Positions 1 to 8,858 of a stretch of DNA of 64,000 nt are shown here, piece by piece. Positions within the stretch are counted from its first letter, which is position 1. Every line of letters begins with the position of its first letter. The translations under genes were made by a program, and so were the position numbers. Source of the DNA: Oceanobacillus jordanicus (GTDB lineage Bacteria; Bacillota; Bacilli; Bacillales; Amphibacillaceae); the NCBI RefSeq assembly GCF_022095695.1, contig NZ_JAIFZM010000002.1, positions 62,001 through 126,000 on the forward strand, written 5' to 3'. The notes beneath the pieces are model-generated. The model was not told the origin of the DNA and made no database searches. It saw only the letters and a list, made by a program, of their open reading frames with translations.

Positions 1-563
1 ATGGGAAAAAAGCAGAGCTTGTTTATAACGAAGAGGAAGATCGTTATGACTTCTCTTTAACCCTTTCACACAAAAAGGATGACTTCTACTTCCGTCACAT
101 TAAGGCGGTAGACAATGCCGGTAATGAAACGGAAATTGGCAGAAGATACTTTGTCGATACAGCAGAAGCAACCATTAAAGTAAAAGCTCCTAAGAAAACA
201 AAAGAAGATAGCGTAACAGTTTCAGCAACCATCAAAGATAACTTTGATGATATTAATTTCTATGTGAATGGCAATCACGTATTTAGCCACGACCTCTCTT
301 CACCATATGGTAAAAAACGCTTTAAAGAGAAAATCGAAGACATTGAACTCAATCTAGAGGATGGAGAGAATGTATTTGAATTTAAAGTAGTAGACCTTGC
401 CGGGCATGAGACAGTGGAAGAAGTCGTGATCACAAAGCAAGTGAAAAAGAATCCAGGGAAAGACAAAGAGGAAGATAAAGACGAAGATAAGTATGATTTA
501 GTAGGATATATCTTTGAGCGAGTATTCTCCTTTATCGGCAAACTTTGGAATCTTTTTGGATAA
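1..563 (+). CDS. C-terminal fragment of an exported protein with Ig-like domains (partial)
   Basis: The reading frame is open from base 3 to the TAA at 561-563 and enters from outside the window, so the N-terminus is missing. The visible ~186 residues hold two beta-rich Ig/Fn3-like stretches, one with the phrase KAVDNAGNET and a later one with VVDLAGHET, which are typical of bacterial Ig-like repeats. A Lys/Asp/Glu-rich linker follows, then a short hydrophobic tail (YIFERVFSFIGKLWNLFG). Such tails occur on Bacillaceae extracellular subtilases and adhesins, but no catalytic domain is visible here, so the parent enzyme cannot be named. An intrinsic terminator follows at once. Confidence 0.75.
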   Translation, partial: GKKAELVYNEEEDRYDFSLTLSHKKDDFYFRHIKAVDNAGNETEIGRRYFVDTAEATIKVKAPKKTKEDSVTVSATIKDNFDDINFYVNGNHVFSHDLSSPYGKKRFKEKIEDIELNLEDGENVFEFKVVDLAGHETVEEVVITKQVKKNPGKDKEEDKDEDKYDLVGYIFERVFSFIGKLWNLFG

Positions 564-572
564 GTAAATATG

Positions 573-609
573 AAAACCAGCATCCCGTATAATTGGATGC
601 TGGTTTTTT
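573..609 (+). terminator. Intrinsic terminator after the partial exported-protein gene
   Basis: An AAAACCAGCATCC arm pairs with GGATGCTGGTTTT across a 9-base loop and runs into a T tract. It starts ten bases after the stop codon. Confidence 0.85.
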
Positions 610-639
610 ATTTGGGGATAGTAGGGCCAGAGAGGTGAG

Positions 640-1017
640 CGAATCGACAAAGTGGAGGAGGCTAATCGACTAAATCGGGGAGCCAATCAATCAAATTGGT
701 GGATCAATCGATTAAGAAGCGCATTCAATCGATCAAATCAGAGGATCAATCAATTAAGAAGCGCATTCAATCGATCAAATCGGATGATCAATCGATTAAG
801 AAGCGTATTCAATCGATCAAATCGGATGATCAATCGATTAAGAAGCGCATTCAATCGATCAAATCGGATGATCAATCGATTAAGAAGCGCATTCAATCGA
901 TCAAATCGGATGATTAATCGATTAAGAAGCACCATAAATCGATCAAATCGGATGATCAATCGACCAAGAAGCACAACCAATCAACCAAATCGCCCACTTA
1001 ATCAACTTCTACTCCAT
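640..1017 (+). repeat. 21-bp tandem array 1 (18 units, CAATCRAY core)
   Basis: Eighteen consecutive 21-base units run with no change of phase. Each has a (C/T)AATCRAY core at its start. The middle of the array alternates two unit types, one continuing TAAGAAGCGC and one continuing CAAATCGGATG, so it also repeats at 42 bases. Units at both edges are more diverged, as in an array that grows from its middle. Because 21 is a multiple of three the region stays open in several frames, but the conceptual proteins are only Asn/Arg/Ser repeats. Related arrays lie at 54416, 55834 and 62787 (inverted). Confidence 0.9.
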
Positions 1018-1190
1018 CTATTCACCACTTAATTCTGCAATTAGGGAGGCGAATATTTTAAATTCAGTCAAATATAAATAAAATTGCTTGTAATTTACAC
1101 TGGTGAAGATTCAAAATTAAAATGCCCTTAAATGTTATTTGATACTGTCTCATGCTTACTTATGCGGAAATAGCTTAGAAATTATATGTT

Positions 1191-1199
1191 TGGTATAAT
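1191..1199 (+). promoter_or_regulatory. Possible extended -10 promoter for the APC permease
   Basis: TGGTATAAT gives a TGn extended -10 with a perfect TATAAT about 57 bases before the permease start. No good -35 lies at 16-18 bases upstream. The rest of 1018-1190 shows nothing recognisable. Confidence 0.4.
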
Positions 1200-1255
1200 T
1201 TTTTAGATGGTAGACGAAACTTGTAACTGCCAAAATATATTTAAGGAGACCAATT

Positions 1256-2716
1256 ATGGAAGAAAGAACGACACTGAAAAAGTCATTAAAGGCACATTGG
1301 GTATGGGCAATCGCGCTTGGCTCGTCAATCGGATGGGGTGCATTCGTACAGCCTACAACCTGGATGACCACTGCTGGCCCGATGGGAGTTATCCTCGGCT
1401 TTGGAATTGGTGCTATTTTAATGATGTTGATCGCTGTAAGCTACGGTTTTCTGATTAAAAGTTTTCCAGTATCTGGCGGGGAGTTCGCTTATGCTTTTAT
1501 TAGTCTTGGTAGAACCCACGCATTCATCAGCGGCTGGTTTCTAACGCTTGGTTACATATGTATTGTAGCTTTAAATGCTTCAGCGTTTGCGTTAATGTTT
1601 AAATTTGTTTTTCCTGCACTTATAGAAAATCTTCATTTATACCAAATTGCGGGCTGGGATGTTTATGGAATGGAAATTATTATTGCATCCGTAGCATTAG
1701 GCGCATTTGGTTATTTTAACGTCCGTGGTAGTGGTATATCTGGTCGTATGCAGTTTGTCTTTTGTACAATTATGATTCTTAGTATTGTAGCCATAACGTT
1801 TATGGTGGGAGGGCAACCAGGAGCGGGACTGTCCAATGTCCAGCCATTTTTCCCATCTGATACTACAGCATTTGCGGCAATTATTTCGATTGTAGCAATT
1901 GCGCCGTGGGCATATGTTGGGTTTGACAATGTCCCACAGGCTGCGGAAGAATTTCATTTTTCCTCCAAAAAAGCTTTCTCATTAATCATTTTAGCTATTT
2001 TCTTTGCAGCAGTGCTGTATAGTTTGATGATCATCGCTACGGCTATGATTCGCCCTTGGCAAGAACTTGTCTCGGAATCCCATGTCTGGGGGACGGCAGC
2101 AGCTATAGAAGGACTATTAGGAACGATGGGACTTGTCCTGCTGGTAACTGCCTTGACAATGGGTGTGTTCACCGGACTTAACGGTTTCATCATCTCTTCA
2201 AGTAGATTACTGTTCGCAATGTCTCGTGCGAAAATATTACCTGAAGCATTCTCAAAGCTTCATCCAAAGCACAAAACGCCATATGTTGGGATTATTTTCA
2301 CAGTAATTGTGGCTATGCTAGCTCCATGGTTTGGCCGTGAAGCATTGCTTTGGGTCGTGGACATGTCTTCTATCGGGGTAACCATTGCCTATTTCTATAC
2401 TTGTTATACTGCGTTCTCCTTGTTTAAAACAAAGAAAGACGCTACCTTTAACGAGAAAAAACACAATGTCTCACCGTTGAAAAAGGTAATTGCTGCTATT
2501 GGGATGCTAGCAAGCCTCGTATTTCTCGGTTTGCTACTAATTCCAGGGTCACCAGCTTTCCTTGGAATTGAGTCTAGAATCGCGCTAGGTGCCTGGATTG
2601 TACTGGGTCTAATCTTCTACCTTGTAAAACGGAAAGAATTTAACGAAATACCAGAAGAAGAACTTAATTATCTCATTACCGGTTCAAAAGAAATTGAAGC
2701 GAAGAATCGGGTATAA
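1256..2716 (+). CDS. APC-family amino acid permease
   Basis: This 486-residue integral membrane protein has about twelve hydrophobic segments. The first contains the APC helix-1 signature (ALGSSIGWGAF), the loop equivalent to the substrate-binding unwound helix, followed by SGGEFAYA. It therefore probably imports or exchanges an amino acid or related amine by a LeuT-fold mechanism; the substrate cannot be read from the sequence. The start is supported by AAGGAGACC seven bases upstream. The gene is monocistronic: a 21-bp repeat array lies upstream and a terminator directly downstream. It has no evident link to the wall-polymer genes next door. Confidence 0.88.
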   Translation: MEERTTLKKSLKAHWVWAIALGSSIGWGAFVQPTTWMTTAGPMGVILGFGIGAILMMLIAVSYGFLIKSFPVSGGEFAYAFISLGRTHAFISGWFLTLGYICIVALNASAFALMFKFVFPALIENLHLYQIAGWDVYGMEIIIASVALGAFGYFNVRGSGISGRMQFVFCTIMILSIVAITFMVGGQPGAGLSNVQPFFPSDTTAFAAIISIVAIAPWAYVGFDNVPQAAEEFHFSSKKAFSLIILAIFFAAVLYSLMIIATAMIRPWQELVSESHVWGTAAAIEGLLGTMGLVLLVTALTMGVFTGLNGFIISSSRLLFAMSRAKILPEAFSKLHPKHKTPYVGIIFTVIVAMLAPWFGREALLWVVDMSSIGVTIAYFYTCYTAFSLFKTKKDATFNEKKHNVSPLKKVIAAIGMLASLVFLGLLLIPGSPAFLGIESRIALGAWIVLGLIFYLVKRKEFNEIPEEELNYLITGSKEIEAKNRV

Positions 2717-2719
2717 TAA

Positions 2720-2757
2720 AAACCTGGTGATATGTGGCATATCACTAGGTTTTTTTA
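2720..2757 (+). terminator. Intrinsic terminator after the APC permease
   Basis: AAACCTGGTGATAT pairs with ATATCACTAGGTTT, followed by a T run. The gap to the next convergent gene (2758-2855) shows nothing else. Confidence 0.85.
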
Positions 2758-2855
2758 CGCGTTAAATAAGTGATAGGAAGCAATTACGCCATAGTTAAAA
2801 TGTTGATGTTTTAAGTATAAAGAAACATACGTATTCACTAAAAGACGATCGAATG

Positions 2856-4010
2856 CTAGTGTTTCGGATAAAATAAGTCTACTAAATTCTTACTGGACTC
2901 CCCCTTAGAATAATGATTCCACTCCTCAGCAAACTTTTCAATTTTTGATACCGGATAATTGTACTGTTTGATACATGAAATTAGTTCTGAAGTGTTCTCG
3001 ACAATTGGACCGGGCACAAGTGAGGTGTAATCCTCCCAGAACCCTCTTTCCTCTGCATATTCCTCTAAATCGTACGCAAAGAACACCATTGGCTTTTTAA
3101 GTAAAGCATATTCAAATATTACAGAAGAATAGTCCGTTATTAAAATATCTGTGACACATAGCATATGATTGATAGAAGTATTGGTGATTTCAAAAACAAA
3201 ACCTTCATAATGCTGGTCGATTTTCCATTGAACGGTAGGGTGAGTTTGGATGAAGAGCATATATTCCTGCGAAAAAGCATTATATAAAGCCGATAGATCT
3301 ATATTCAAGTGTTCTCCCGAGGGACCGTTTCGGTATGTTGGGGCGTATAAAAGAACTTTTTTATTCTGCACAGCGGGGTATTTGGCGACTATGTTTTCAA
3401 CTACCTCTGCCTGTGCATGTTGATCAAAGAAAAAGTCTGTCCTCGGAATACCAGTACGTAACAGATTACGCTTGTCCAAACCAAAGGCGGAGCAAAATAT
3501 CGACCCCATTTTTTCAGAGCCTACTACTACGAAGTCCATTCTTTTATATACCTTCACAAAGCGCCGATACGTGGGCTGGGATCGCTCCTTAATCGCTTGA
3601 TCTTTTAACCCAAACCGTTTAATTGCCCCAGCTGCATGCCATAATTGGATACAGTATACGCTTTTACGGAACGTAGAAGCGGCAAGAATACCATAGTAGT
3701 TATCTACAAATACAATTCGAGAAGTAGCTAAATGGTAAATAGCTCGGAACCAGTTAAAGGGGTGTTTTGCCTTAAACGGTATCACTTTTTCGCAAGGATA
3801 GCCGTGTAGGTTCTCGGTACACCGTGCTGTTTGTAATATGATGCATTTTTGGTCAGGACTGTTGCCCAATTGCTGAAGTGTAAACCAGACATTTTGCCCA
3901 AACGAAGCAATAAAGGTCGTTTTATTTTTCTGTAGCGGAAACAGTTTAAAGAGTGTAAAGAAAAAGCGAAAAACATGAAGGTACACATAAATGAGGAATT
4001 CTCTACCCAT
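2856..4010 (-). CDS. CDP-glycerol glycerophosphotransferase family protein (TagB/TagF-like)
   Basis: The 384-residue protein is the length of B. subtilis TagB and belongs to the Glyphos_transf family, which moves glycerol phosphate from CDP-glycerol onto a lipid-linked acceptor at the inner membrane face. Visible motifs are IQLWHAAGAIKRFG (catalytic His region), GIPRTDFFFD, KKVLLYAPTYR, a QTHPTVQ loop and ITDYSSVIFEYALLKKP, ending with a VPGPIVE segment. An N-terminal amphipathic/hydrophobic stretch suits peripheral membrane binding. It overlaps the upstream tagD by eight bases, so the donor-making and donor-using enzymes are translationally coupled. Whether it is a primase (TagB) or a polymerase is not decidable. 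A paralogous pair lies at 18162-19740. Confidence 0.9.
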   Translation of the reverse strand: MGREFLIYVYLHVFRFFFTLFKLFPLQKNKTTFIASFGQNVWFTLQQLGNSPDQKCIILQTARCTENLHGYPCEKVIPFKAKHPFNWFRAIYHLATSRIVFVDNYYGILAASTFRKSVYCIQLWHAAGAIKRFGLKDQAIKERSQPTYRRFVKVYKRMDFVVVGSEKMGSIFCSAFGLDKRNLLRTGIPRTDFFFDQHAQAEVVENIVAKYPAVQNKKVLLYAPTYRNGPSGEHLNIDLSALYNAFSQEYMLFIQTHPTVQWKIDQHYEGFVFEITNTSINHMLCVTDILITDYSSVIFEYALLKKPMVFFAYDLEEYAEERGFWEDYTSLVPGPIVENTSELISCIKQYNYPVSKIEKFAEEWNHYSKGESSKNLVDLFYPKH

Positions 4011-4395
4011 TTTTGTTTAAGTCCTTCTTAATTTGCGTTGTTGAAATCCCGGTAGTTCTTGGGAGGTATATAACTTCACAATGCTCCTTTAAATAATCAA
4101 ACTCCCCTTCCCAGTCATTCCCCATTACAAACGTATCAATAGAGTAAGATGCGATATCCGCTATTTTTTGTCCCCATGTATTTTCTGGTATTACTTTATC
4201 AACGTCTTGTAGTGCTTCTAAAATGTCTTTTCGCTGTTCAAACGTATAGTAGGCTGTTTTCCCTTTCATCGTGTTGAATTCATCAGTAGAGATCCCGACA
4301 ATTAAATAATCTCCTAACTGTCTTGCTCTATTTAGTAAACGTATATGGCCAGGATGTAGAATATCAAATGTTCCATATGTGATGACTCTTTTCAT
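4003..4395 (-). CDS. tagD: Glycerol-3-phosphate cytidylyltransferase
   Basis: The enzyme forms CDP-glycerol from CTP and sn-glycerol-3-phosphate. The 130-residue protein has the nucleotidyltransferase HxGH motif (ILHPGHIRLL) near residue 14 and the C-terminal RTTGISTT signature that contacts the nucleotide. An upstream in-frame ATG would add MEVYK, but that ATG is part of the GGAGG ribosome site; the start at 4395 gives normal spacing and the usual MKRVITYGTFD N-terminus. The gene is coupled to the following glycerophosphotransferase. A WalR-type box lies 64 bases upstream. A close paralogue lies at 19336-19740. Confidence 0.93.
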   Translation of the reverse strand: MKRVITYGTFDILHPGHIRLLNRARQLGDYLIVGISTDEFNTMKGKTAYYTFEQRKDILEALQDVDKVIPENTWGQKIADIASYSIDTFVMGNDWEGEFDYLKEHCEVIYLPRTTGISTTQIKKDLNKNG

Positions 4396-4458
4396 TTTAT
4401 AAACCTCCATTAATAAGTATCGCTTTTTCAGTTAAGAATTACGTACATAATATATGAA

Positions 4459-4475
4459 TTTACAAATTATTTACT
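4459..4475 (-). promoter_or_regulatory. WalR-type box upstream of the first tagD (one mismatch)
   Basis: Read on the minus strand the site is AGTAAA, five bases, TGTAAA. It matches the WalR consensus TGTWAH-N5-TGTWAH at all but the first position. It lies in the divergent gap between tagD and the glycerophosphodiesterase gene, so it could act on either. A possible -10 (TATAAT, 4507-4512) faces the phosphodiesterase. Confidence 0.45.
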
Positions 4476-4574
4476 TCTACCTAATATGCACTTAATAATC
4501 CCCGTTTATAATGAAAGTAATCGAGGAGGTAGGCAACAACTCGATAAAAACGGAATAAAAAGGAGAAATGCTCA

Positions 4575-5303
4575 ATGAATATTAGAGGGATAGGCCACAG
4601 AGGTTACCCTGTTAAGTATCCAGAAAACACGTTATCTTCTTTTCAAGCCGCGATTGATTTAGGATTTTCACATATTGAGTTGGATGTTCATCTTAGTAAG
4701 GATGGGGTCCCGGTTGTGATGCACGACTATAATATTGACAGAATGACAGACGGCAGTGGGGAAATTAGAGAATATACGGTGGACCAGCTGCAGGAATTTA
4801 ATGTTGGTGAGTTCGAGAAAATTCCGACCCTAGAAGAGGTTTTACGCTTAGCTAAAGGTCAAATTCATGTGTCAATTGAGATGAAAAACACCAAATTATA
4901 TGACGCAGTGGAAGAGAAAGTATGTCGTATCGTTCAGAAGCTGCAAATGGAAGAAGAAGTATATGTGATTTCTTTTGATCATAAATCCCTTGCTAAAATG
5001 AGAGTACTTTCCTCAGATATTAAAATTGGACCATTGGTTACAAAGATGAAAAGGTCACATTTACGCTTAATTGAGAAGCTGGATGCAGAATATATCGCTG
5101 TGAAATTTGATGGTCTAAACGAGAAATATATTAATAAATGCGAGCAAATGGGCGTACAGGTGGTTGCTTGGACAGTAAATAGTATTGAACAAATGCAGCG
5201 TTTAAAAAAATTCCCTTCCATTTTAATTACGACAGATGAACTTGAGAAATATAAAGCATATAACGCAACTTATGCTGACAATTTAGAACAAGTCATCATC
5301 TAA
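4575..5303 (+). CDS. Glycerophosphodiester phosphodiesterase (GlpQ/UgpQ family)
   Basis: The 242-residue TIM-barrel enzyme is expected to hydrolyse glycerophosphodiesters to glycerol-3-phosphate and an alcohol. GDPD catalytic and metal motifs are intact: GHRGYPVKYPENT (catalytic HRG, PENT), IELDVHLSKDG (E-x-D) and VVMHDYNIDR (second His). There is no signal peptide or membrane segment, so it should be cytosolic and could recycle glycerol-3-phosphate for the divergently placed tagD. AAGGAG lies ten bases before the ATG. A second family member, with only moderate resemblance, is at 38837-39556. Confidence 0.9.
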   Translation: MNIRGIGHRGYPVKYPENTLSSFQAAIDLGFSHIELDVHLSKDGVPVVMHDYNIDRMTDGSGEIREYTVDQLQEFNVGEFEKIPTLEEVLRLAKGQIHVSIEMKNTKLYDAVEEKVCRIVQKLQMEEEVYVISFDHKSLAKMRVLSSDIKIGPLVTKMKRSHLRLIEKLDAEYIAVKFDGLNEKYINKCEQMGVQVVAWTVNSIEQMQRLKKFPSILITTDELEKYKAYNATYADNLEQVII

Positions 5304-5341
5304 TAGTTAGATTTTTAGAGAGTGTAAACAACAAAATGGAT

Positions 5342-5367
5342 AATGCTCTTTAAGGGCATTTTTATTT
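5342..5367 (+). terminator. Intrinsic terminator after the phosphodiesterase gene
   Basis: AATGCTC pairs with GGGCATT around a TTTAA loop and is followed by a T-rich run. Confidence 0.65.
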
Positions 5368-5442
5368 TGTAAGTTTTGTAGAGGAGCAAGAGATTGGTCC
5401 TTATTTCGTGATATTAGTTGAAGGGAAGTAGGAGGATTTACT

Positions 5443-6492
5443 GTGAATTATAGTGGTATATTACTGTGCTTTATTATAGCAATTATCTTAACACCATTCA
5501 TAAAAAAGCTCGCAATTAAGTTGGGAGCCGTGGATAAGCCGAACTTACGCAAGGTACATGATAAACCCATGCCCCGAATGGGAGGGCTTGCAATTTATAT
5601 CAGTTTTTTAATCGGTTACCTCGTATTTTTTAAGGATGTTGCAGGTGGCTGGATGATATTAATTGGCGCCACAATTATTGTGCTCGTGGGGATATTGGAT
5701 GATCTCTATCAATTATCTGCACGAATAAAACTGATAGGGCAATTGATCGCTGCCAGCATTCCGGTAATGGGCGGGTACACAATTGAGTTCATCACCGTGC
5801 CGTTTGGTGACAGAATAGAATTTGGTGCTGCTGCTATCCCGATTACAATTATCTGGATTGTCGCCATTACGAACGCAATTAATTTAATTGATGGACTGGA
5901 CGGGCTGGCTGCAGGTGTTTCTTCGATATCTTTACTAACTATCTCACTGGTTGCAGGAGCTATGGGTAATATACCGATTGCGCTGCTATCTTTACTATTG
6001 CTAGGGGGAACGCTTGGCTTCTTAGTATTTAATTTCTATCCCGCTAAAATATTTATGGGGGATACCGGCTCATTATTCCTAGGCTATATGATTTCTGTCA
6101 TTGCAGTGCTAGGCCTATTCAAAAATGTAGCGGTATTTTCTCTAATGGTGCCCATCATTATATTGGCGATCCCGATATTAGATACGGTTTTTGCGATTGT
6201 ACGTAGAATCATCCAAAAGAAACCATTATCCTCACCGGATAAACTGCATCTGCATCACTGTATTATTAGGCTAGGTTTTTCTCATAGACAAACTGTCATC
6301 ATGTTGTATGCGTTAAGTGGGTTGTTTAGCCTTGCAGCTGTCCTTTTGACCAGGTCTGCTATATGGGGAACAACAATTGTGTTGGTCACGGTTTTAATGA
6401 TGGTGGAATTGATTGTAGAAGTAACAGGGATTATTAGTGAACGATACAGACCTATATTAAATTGGATTGAAACGAGTAAATATAAGAAGTAG
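5443..6492 (+). CDS. tagO: Undecaprenyl-phosphate GlcNAc-1-phosphate transferase (TagO/WecA family), copy 1
   Basis: This 349-residue polytopic enzyme (about eleven membrane segments) should transfer GlcNAc-1-phosphate from UDP-GlcNAc to undecaprenyl phosphate, the first step of wall teichoic acid or other lipid-linked polymers. Family signatures are intact: DKPNLRKVHDKPMPRMGG, the GILDDLYQL aspartate pair, NAINLIDGLDGLAAG, FMGDTGSLFLGY and the HLHH loop near residue 269. The start is GTG after AGGAGG. It opens a run of same-strand genes for sugar modification (6573-10576). A paralogue with the same motifs is at 47010; which one serves the main teichoic acid route is unknown. Confidence 0.9.
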   Translation: MNYSGILLCFIIAIILTPFIKKLAIKLGAVDKPNLRKVHDKPMPRMGGLAIYISFLIGYLVFFKDVAGGWMILIGATIIVLVGILDDLYQLSARIKLIGQLIAASIPVMGGYTIEFITVPFGDRIEFGAAAIPITIIWIVAITNAINLIDGLDGLAAGVSSISLLTISLVAGAMGNIPIALLSLLLLGGTLGFLVFNFYPAKIFMGDTGSLFLGYMISVIAVLGLFKNVAVFSLMVPIIILAIPILDTVFAIVRRIIQKKPLSSPDKLHLHHCIIRLGFSHRQTVIMLYALSGLFSLAAVLLTRSAIWGTTIVLVTVLMMVELIVEVTGIISERYRPILNWIETSKYKK

Positions 6493-6572
6493 TGCTGGTT
6501 GATTATTAGGTGTTATTTCCTGAGATTAATAGGATCGTAGTAAAAACAAATAGAAAGTAATGTGGTGATGAA

Positions 6573-7745
6573 GTGCAGCGTTTACAAAGAAGAGCCTTAG
6601 ATGAAATACAGCTTGCAAGGGCATTTGCTATTTTAGCAGTACTGACTGTTCATTCAAGCTCAAGTGGTGTGACGAGCATTGAAACCGATTCAATTCTTTT
6701 TCCTGTCTATAATTTCCTTAACATTGCAGGGAAACTCGGTACACCAACATTTATTATGCTAAGTAGCTTTGTTCTTTTTTACAATTACTATCCTCGGCAG
6801 ATCAATGGGGATTTGATTAAGCGATTTTACACAAAGCGATTGAAGTATATTTTAATTCCGTACATTTTATTCTCCATTCTGTATTTCGTGATAAAAATGT
6901 ATGTCTACTATGATTACCCCAGCATATCTTACGCCATCCAACGGTTTCTTACCCTACTAGCAGTTGGGAAGGCGCATACACATTTATATTTTGTTTTTAT
7001 CAGTGTACAGCTTTATATTCTGTTTCCATTCTTATTATATCTATTTAAGAAAATTCATTTCTTGAGAAAGCACGCAATTTGGATCGGGTTAGTATTGCAG
7101 TGGGGATGGGTTGTTTTAAATAATCATTATTTTCATATCGAATGGAAAGGGTCTGTGTCCTTTTCATACCTGTCCTTTTATTTCATTGGTGCTTATCTTG
7201 GTATTTATTATGATGACATAAAAGCAAGCTTTAATAAAAAATACATAAAAGATCGTATCCTTATCCCATTAAGTGTTGGTTACGGCGTACTACTCATACT
7301 GTATACCGGTTATATGTACACCGCTAGAATTGGGGTATTCCCTTCCATTGCAGTTAACCTCCCTGAAATCATAACCAAATACATAGGAGAGTTTACCTGG
7401 GCTACTCATGCTTTGTTTGCAGGCGTTTTACTGTTTTATCTCGCCCATTTGGCAAATAGGGTATTTAAGCCAATTACCAAACAGTTCTTTATGGAAATTG
7501 GGGCAACGTCCTTTGGGATTTATTTGATTCACCCTTTATTTTTAATGGTGTTCAGGCAGCTCGTTTCATCTGGTTCACCACTGGTTTACCATGGTTGGCA
7601 AATTATCACATTTATCTTAGTAGGTCTGTTAAGTTGGCTGGTTGTCAGACTAACGTCAACATACATTCCATTTAGCTGGATGGTATTTGGGAAAATGCCT
7701 CAGCCCCATGCTACGAAAAAAGTGGAAGAAACGAAAACGGGATAA
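6573..7745 (+). CDS. Acyltransferase family 3 (OafA-like) membrane protein
   Basis: The 390-residue protein has about ten hydrophobic segments and the Acyl_transf_3 N-terminal signature: ARAFAILAVLTVHSSSSG with the conserved His, then FIMLSSFVLFYNYY. Such enzymes move acetyl or other acyl groups across the membrane onto surface polysaccharides. It follows the TagO copy and precedes a lipid-linked-sugar glycosylation set, so it probably O-acylates the same extracellular polymer (inference). The start used is GTG at 6573; the ribosome site (GTGATG) is weak, so the exact start is uncertain. Confidence 0.82.
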   Translation: MQRLQRRALDEIQLARAFAILAVLTVHSSSSGVTSIETDSILFPVYNFLNIAGKLGTPTFIMLSSFVLFYNYYPRQINGDLIKRFYTKRLKYILIPYILFSILYFVIKMYVYYDYPSISYAIQRFLTLLAVGKAHTHLYFVFISVQLYILFPFLLYLFKKIHFLRKHAIWIGLVLQWGWVVLNNHYFHIEWKGSVSFSYLSFYFIGAYLGIYYDDIKASFNKKYIKDRILIPLSVGYGVLLILYTGYMYTARIGVFPSIAVNLPEIITKYIGEFTWATHALFAGVLLFYLAHLANRVFKPITKQFFMEIGATSFGIYLIHPLFLMVFRQLVSSGSPLVYHGWQIITFILVGLLSWLVVRLTSTYIPFSWMVFGKMPQPHATKKVEETKTG

Positions 7746-7760
7746 AAAAGGGGGAGAACC

Positions 7761-8483
7761 ATGGATATAAAAAACGTACCTAAAACGGCAATTATCGTCC
7801 CGGCATACAATGAGGAAGACAATATTGCCAAAACATTGGAAGGATTAATGGCGTTAAAGAATGAACTGGACAATGTCGAAATATGTGTGGTGAATGATGG
7901 TTCACAAGATAGAACGAAAGAAATTGTAGAAACATTTGAGGTTGTCCAAATCAACCTTCCGCAGAACCTTGGAATTGGGGGAGCAGTACAAACAGGTTAT
8001 AAGTATGCCTGCAATCATGACTTTGAAATCGCCGTGCAATTTGATGCAGATGGTCAGCATAACATTCAAGACTTTGTTAATTTGATCCAGCCGATTATGA
8101 ACCAAGAACAGGACATGGTTATAGGGTCTAGATTCCTACAAAAGACAGATTATCGAGGGAGCAGGGTCAGGAGAATTGGTATTTATTACTTCTACCTAGT
8201 ATTAAAACTTCTGACTAGAAAAAAATTCACAGACCCAACTTCAGGTTACAGGGCCATCAATCGTGCGGTAATAGAATTATTTGCTCATCATTATCCGAGG
8301 GACTATCCAGAACCAGAAGTACTGATGCATTTAAGTAGAAAAGGGATGCGGATAAAGGAAGTCCCTGCAAATATGCAATCCAGACAGGGAGGGGCCTCAT
8401 CGATTACAACATGGAAGAGTTTTTATTATTTTGGTAAGGTAACGCTCTCTATTTTAATGTCTTCGATTGTGAAGGAGTATTGA
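7761..8483 (+). CDS. Family 2 glycosyltransferase, polyprenyl-phosphate sugar synthase type
   Basis: The 240-residue GT-A protein has AIIVPAYNEEDN at the start, VVNDGSQDRT for nucleotide binding, the metal-binding FDADGQHN (DxD) and a DPTSGYRAINR segment. This layout matches DPM1/dolichol-phosphate-mannose-synthase-like enzymes that charge undecaprenyl phosphate with a single sugar. There are no strong membrane spans at the C-terminus, and the next gene supplies a small membrane protein (DUF2304) that often accompanies such enzymes. It is the presumed first step of a three-component glycosylation system finished by the EamA-like flippase and the GT-C enzyme downstream. The sugar is unknown. 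GGGGGAG precedes the ATG. Confidence 0.87.
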   Translation: MDIKNVPKTAIIVPAYNEEDNIAKTLEGLMALKNELDNVEICVVNDGSQDRTKEIVETFEVVQINLPQNLGIGGAVQTGYKYACNHDFEIAVQFDADGQHNIQDFVNLIQPIMNQEQDMVIGSRFLQKTDYRGSRVRRIGIYYFYLVLKLLTRKKFTDPTSGYRAINRAVIELFAHHYPRDYPEPEVLMHLSRKGMRIKEVPANMQSRQGGASSITTWKSFYYFGKVTLSILMSSIVKEY

Positions 8484-8486
8484 CGT

Positions 8487-8858
8487 ATGGATATTACCTG
8501 GATGTCATTTTTTATTATTGTTTTATTTTTCATTATCGTGATGGAATCGGTGCGTAGAGGAATATTGGAAACAAGGGATTCGCTCATTTGGATTTTTACC
8601 TGTATGGTGCTTGGTGTGTTAAGTCTGTCCAGAGACTTACTTGCCTACCTTGCAGATATACTTGGGATTGCCTATGCTCCAAGCTTACTGTTCTTATTTG
8701 GTCTCATTAGTACCATTATCATGATCTTTGATTTAACGAGACGTATTTCGAAATTAAATAATAAAGTTACGGTCCTTACACAAGAATTCGCGTTGCTTAA
8801 GGAAGAACAAGAAAGAATGAAACAGGACAAAAATGAAGTTAGGAAAAAGAAAATATGA
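8487..8858 (+). CDS. DUF2304 family small membrane protein
   Basis: The 123-residue protein has three hydrophobic helices (about residues 5-22, 32-50 and 62-82) and a charged, coiled-coil C-terminus rich in Lys and Glu. Size, topology and placement behind a DPM1-like GT2 fit DUF2304, whose biochemical role is not established. A scaffold holding the soluble glycosyltransferase at the membrane is a reasonable inference. It starts three bases after the GT2 stop and its own TGA overlaps the next ATG. Confidence 0.75.
   Translation: MDITWMSFFIIVLFFIIVMESVRRGILETRDSLIWIFTCMVLGVLSLSRDLLAYLADILGIAYAPSLLFLFGLISTIIMIFDLTRRISKLNNKVTVLTQEFALLKEEQERMKQDKNEVRKKKI

Noticed and set aside
640-1017. CRISPR array
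   Set aside because: Units are directly tandem, with no unique spacers and no cas genes in the window.
652-1032. 126-residue open frame across array 1
   Set aside because: It is an artefact of a 21-base (seven-codon) period that keeps frames open on both strands; no ribosome site, and only low-complexity Asn/Arg/Ser repeats.
1018-1255. T-box or riboswitch leader of the amino acid permease
   Set aside because: No T-box motif, anti-terminator or known aptamer pattern is visible in this 238-base gap.
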